Source: Pseudaminobacter sp040049255 (GTDB lineage Bacteria; Pseudomonadota; Alphaproteobacteria; Rhizobiales; Rhizobiaceae). Taken from it: DNA of 64,000 bases. Shown piece after piece: positions 62,010 through 64,000 of the stretch. The notes under the pieces were generated by a model. It saw only the letters and a list, made by a program, of their open reading frames with translations, did no database searches and had not been told where the DNA came from. The DNA is taken from NCBI RefSeq assembly GCF_040049255.1, contig NZ_JBDZDR010000001.1, positions 124,001 through 188,000 on the forward strand, read 5' to 3'. Both the position numbers and the translations under genes were made by a program. Position 1 is the stretch's first letter. Each line of letters starts with the position of its first letter.

Positions 62010-62026
62010 GGGGCCTTACGCCCCTT
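62008..62026. terminator. Bidirectional hairpin between MFS exporter and ttcA
   Basis: Seven-pair stem (62008-62014 with 62020-62026), loop CTTAC, overlapping the MFS stop and the ttcA stop. T runs are short on both sides. Confidence 0.42.
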
Positions 62027-62873
62027 CCGGCATCATGAGGCCCGCAAAGTCGAACAGCTTGCGGTCGAGCAGATGGCTCGGCCGCACATTGGTCAACGCG
62101 CGGATCATCGTGTCCTTGCGGCCGGGCATGCGCCGCTCGATGTCGTCCAGCATCGCCTTCATCGCATTGCGCTGCAGGCCTTCCTGGCTCCCGCACAGGT
62201 CGCAGGGAATGATGGGAAACTGCATCGCTTCGGCGAATTTCGCCAGGTCGGCCTCGGCGCAATAGCTCAGCGGCCGCAGCACCAGCGTGTCGCCCTCGTC
62301 GTTCAACAGCTTGGGCGGCATGGCGGCAAGCCGGCCGCCATGAAACAGGTTCATGAAGAAGGTTTCGAGGATGTCCTCGCGATGGTGGCCGAGCACGAGC
62401 GCAGAGCAGCCCTCCTCACGCGCGATCCGATAGAGATGACCGCGCCGCAGGCGCGAGCAAAGCGAGCAGTAGGTCTTGCCCTCGTCGATCTTGTCGGTGA
62501 CCACCGAATAGGTGTCCTGATATTCGATCCGGTGCGCGACGCCGTGCCTGTCCAGGAAGTCCGGCAGGATGTGCTTGGGAAAGTTTGGCTGGCCCTGGTC
62601 GAGGTTGCAGGCGAGCAATTCGACCGGCAGCAAGCCGCGCCATTTGAGATCCAGCAGCAATGCCAGCAGCCCGTAGGAGTCCTTTCCCCCGGACAGCGCC
62701 ACCAGCCACCGTTCCCCCGGCTTGACCATGGCGAAATCGTCCAGCGCCTGGCGCGTCTGCCGCAGCAGGCGCTTGCGCAGCTTGTTGAACTCTACGCTCG
62801 TTGGCGTGTCGCGGAACATCGGGTGGCAGGCATCCCCGTCCTCGTCGACGATCGGTTCCGGCATGATGTTCAT
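62016..62873 (-). CDS. ttcA: tRNA 2-thiocytidine(32) synthetase
   Basis: 285 residues, PP-loop ATPase that makes s2C32 in tRNA using a [4Fe-4S] cluster. The P-loop is WLVALSGGKDSYGLLALLLDL. The cluster motif comprises CSLCSRLRRG and PCDLCGSQ, with the second pair complete. FFMNLFHGGRLAAMPPKLL is also typical. ATG 62873 is chosen, with AAGGTG upstream; GTG 62885 is the longer option. Convergent with the MFS gene. Confidence 0.92.
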   Translation of the reverse strand: MNIMPEPIVDEDGDACHPMFRDTPTSVEFNKLRKRLLRQTRQALDDFAMVKPGERWLVALSGGKDSYGLLALLLDLKWRGLLPVELLACNLDQGQPNFPKHILPDFLDRHGVAHRIEYQDTYSVVTDKIDEGKTYCSLCSRLRRGHLYRIAREEGCSALVLGHHREDILETFFMNLFHGGRLAAMPPKLLNDEGDTLVLRPLSYCAEADLAKFAEAMQFPIIPCDLCGSQEGLQRNAMKAMLDDIERRMPGRKDTMIRALTNVRPSHLLDRKLFDFAGLMMPEGA

Positions 62874-62936
62874 GGGGCGTGGCACCTTGATGGGCTTCGA
62901 TTCCGCACCGATTAGAGCAACGCGCCGTCAAAGAAA

Positions 62937-62957
62937 AGGCCGCCTCGAGGGCGGCCT
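62937..62957 (-). terminator. Terminator of aspS
   Basis: On the minus strand an 8-pair stem (62937-62944 with 62950-62957), followed by TTTTCTTTG. Placed 50 bases after the aspS stop, a normal rho-independent shape. Confidence 0.8.
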
Positions 62958-63006
62958 GTTCGCATTCGCTTTTTTGTGAGCCACGCCTGCGCGCGCAGGC
63001 GGCGCC

Positions 63007-64000
63007 TCAGGCTTCTTCCTTCTTCGGAAGAACGACGCGCAGCGACAACTCGCGAAGCTGGGCCGGCGTGGCCTCGGAGGGCGCGTTCATCAGCAGGTCC
63101 TGCGCCTGCTGGTTCATCGGGAACAGCGTCACCTCGCGCAGGTTCTTGGCGCCGACGAGCAGCATGATCACGCGGTCGATACCGGCGGCCATGCCACCAT
63201 GCGGCGGCGCGCCATACTGGAACGCGCGGTAAAGACCGCCGAAATGCTCCTCAACCTCTTCGCGCGACTTTCCGGTCAGCTCGAACGCCTTGACCATGAC
63301 CTCCGGCAACTGGTTGCGGATTGAGCCGGACGCGATCTCGAAGCCGTTGCAGACGAGGTCGTACTGATAGGCCTTGATGGACAGCGGGTCCTGGCCGTTC
63401 AGCGCCTCCAGGCCGCCCTGCGGCATGGAGAACGGGTTGTGGGCGAAGTCGATCTTTTCTTCTTCTTCCAGCCACTCATAGAACGGGAAGTCGACGATCC
63501 AGCACAGCTCGAAGCGATCGCGGTCAACGAGGTTGAGTTCCTCACCGGCGCGGGTGCGGGCCTCGCCTGCGAACTTGTAGAACTTGGACGGCTCGCCGGC
63601 GACGAAGAAGCAGGCATCGCCATCTTCGAGGCCGAGCTGGGTGCGGATCGCCTCGGTGCGCTCCTCGCCGATGTTCTTGGCGATCGGGCCGGCGCCTTCG
63701 AGCTTGTCGCCCTCCTTGCGCCAGAAGATATAGCCCAGGCCGGGCTGACCCTGGCTCTGCGCCCACGAATTCATGCGGTCACAGAATGCGCGCGAACCGC
63801 CGGTCTTGGCGGGAATGGCCCAGACCTCGACCTTCGGGTTGGCGGCGATCATGCCGGCGAACACCTTGAAGCCGGAACCGGCAAAATGCTCGGTGACTTC
63901 CTGGATCTCGATCGGGTTGCGCAGGTCCGGCTTGTCGGTGCCATAGGTGCGCAGCGCCGTGTCGTAGGGAATGCGGCGGAACTGCTGCGTGACGGGCTTG
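63007..64000 (-). CDS. aspS: Aspartate-tRNA ligase (partial, 5' end off the window)
   Basis: C-terminal 331 codons. The protein begins in-window with KPVTQQFRRIPYDTALRTYG and continues through the bacterial insertion domain. Class II features are FNPFSMPQ-type HNPFSMPQGG, YDLVCNGFEIASGSIRN, and motif 3 GGMAAGIDRVIMLL. It is the bacterial-type long AspRS, in rhizobia often non-discriminating, though that cannot be judged here. Ends in a good terminator. Confidence 0.95.
   Translation of the reverse strand, partial: KPVTQQFRRIPYDTALRTYGTDKPDLRNPIEIQEVTEHFAGSGFKVFAGMIAANPKVEVWAIPAKTGGSRAFCDRMNSWAQSQGQPGLGYIFWRKEGDKLEGAGPIAKNIGEERTEAIRTQLGLEDGDACFFVAGEPSKFYKFAGEARTRAGEELNLVDRDRFELCWIVDFPFYEWLEEEEKIDFAHNPFSMPQGGLEALNGQDPLSIKAYQYDLVCNGFEIASGSIRNQLPEVMVKAFELTGKSREEVEEHFGGLYRAFQYGAPPHGGMAAGIDRVIMLLVGAKNLREVTLFPMNQQAQDLLMNAPSEATPAQLRELSLRVVLPKKEEA

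Overview
The window is a high-GC chromosomal segment from an alphaproteobacterium, most likely a Rhizobiales member close to Phyllobacteriaceae (Mesorhizobium/Aminobacter-like). The evidence is the rhizobial iron regulator RirA with its three cluster cysteines, an HmuPSTUV/HmuR haem locus, the purC-purS-purQ-purL-bolA-grxD gene order, and small alphaproteobacterial families (DUF1476 ATPase inhibitor, DUF1289, DUF2171). I found no insertion sequence, prophage, CRISPR array or plasmid function. The segment reads as core chromosome with accessory modules.

Layout. 1-6.5 kb: exopolysaccharide cluster, with a GumC/ExoP-type co-polymerase (cut by the window edge) divergent from an export lipoprotein, a GT4 glycosyltransferase, a polyprenyl-phosphate sugar transferase and an O-antigen ligase/polymerase-like protein. 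6.5-15.5 kb: tRNA-Pro(GGG), a gene-poor stretch with a possible small RNA, then housekeeping genes (GlsB-like protein, Lrp regulator, uracil-DNA-glycosylase-like protein, GST, anchored nuclease, histidine kinase, cobT, aspartic protease, dusA). 15.6-23 kb: coxM-coxL-coxS for a form II carbon monoxide dehydrogenase-like molybdoenzyme, divergent from a FIST sensor protein, a hybrid histidine kinase and a LuxR-type response regulator that resemble the NosP/NahK gas-sensing system. 23-26 kb: MaoC, DUF445 and GNAT genes. 26-35 kb: iron and haem module with rirA (an ICE-like palindrome upstream), hmuPSTUV, hmuR, a possible 36-residue gene, tonB and an IsdG-type haem oxygenase. 35-40.5 kb: DMT exporter, Fae-like protein lacking the catalytic histidine, aldo/keto reductase, J-domain protein, DUF1176-like protein and a secreted hydrolase. 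40.5-46 kb: a six-gene operon (flavin reductase, coxD, coxE, two half XdhC proteins, a MoeA/MobA-like fusion) that looks like the maturation set for the Cox-type enzyme encoded about 21 kb away. 46-52.6 kb: ABC binding protein, P1 peptidase, DUF2171, purB and small-metabolism enzymes. 52.6-64 kb: DUF1476, purC, purS, a coiled-coil gene, purQ, a lipoprotein, purL, an unknown gene, bolA, a phosphodiester-glycosidase-like protein, grxD, an MFS exporter, ttcA and aspS (cut by the right edge).

How the genes work together. Three systems stand out. The haem module can carry haem from the outer membrane (HmuR, TonB) through the periplasm and inner membrane (HmuTUV) to two unrelated haem-handling enzymes (HmuS and the IsdG-type protein), with RirA and Irr-type sites marking iron control. 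The Cox-type enzyme is served by a remote maturation operon and lies back to back with a probable haem-based gas sensor and two-component system. The purine genes purB, purC, purS, purQ and purL provide much of IMP/AMP synthesis, with one conserved small unknown gene translationally coupled to purQ.

Limits: all calls come from reading the sequence and recalled family features. No database search was run, and several start codons (noted per entry) are uncertain.
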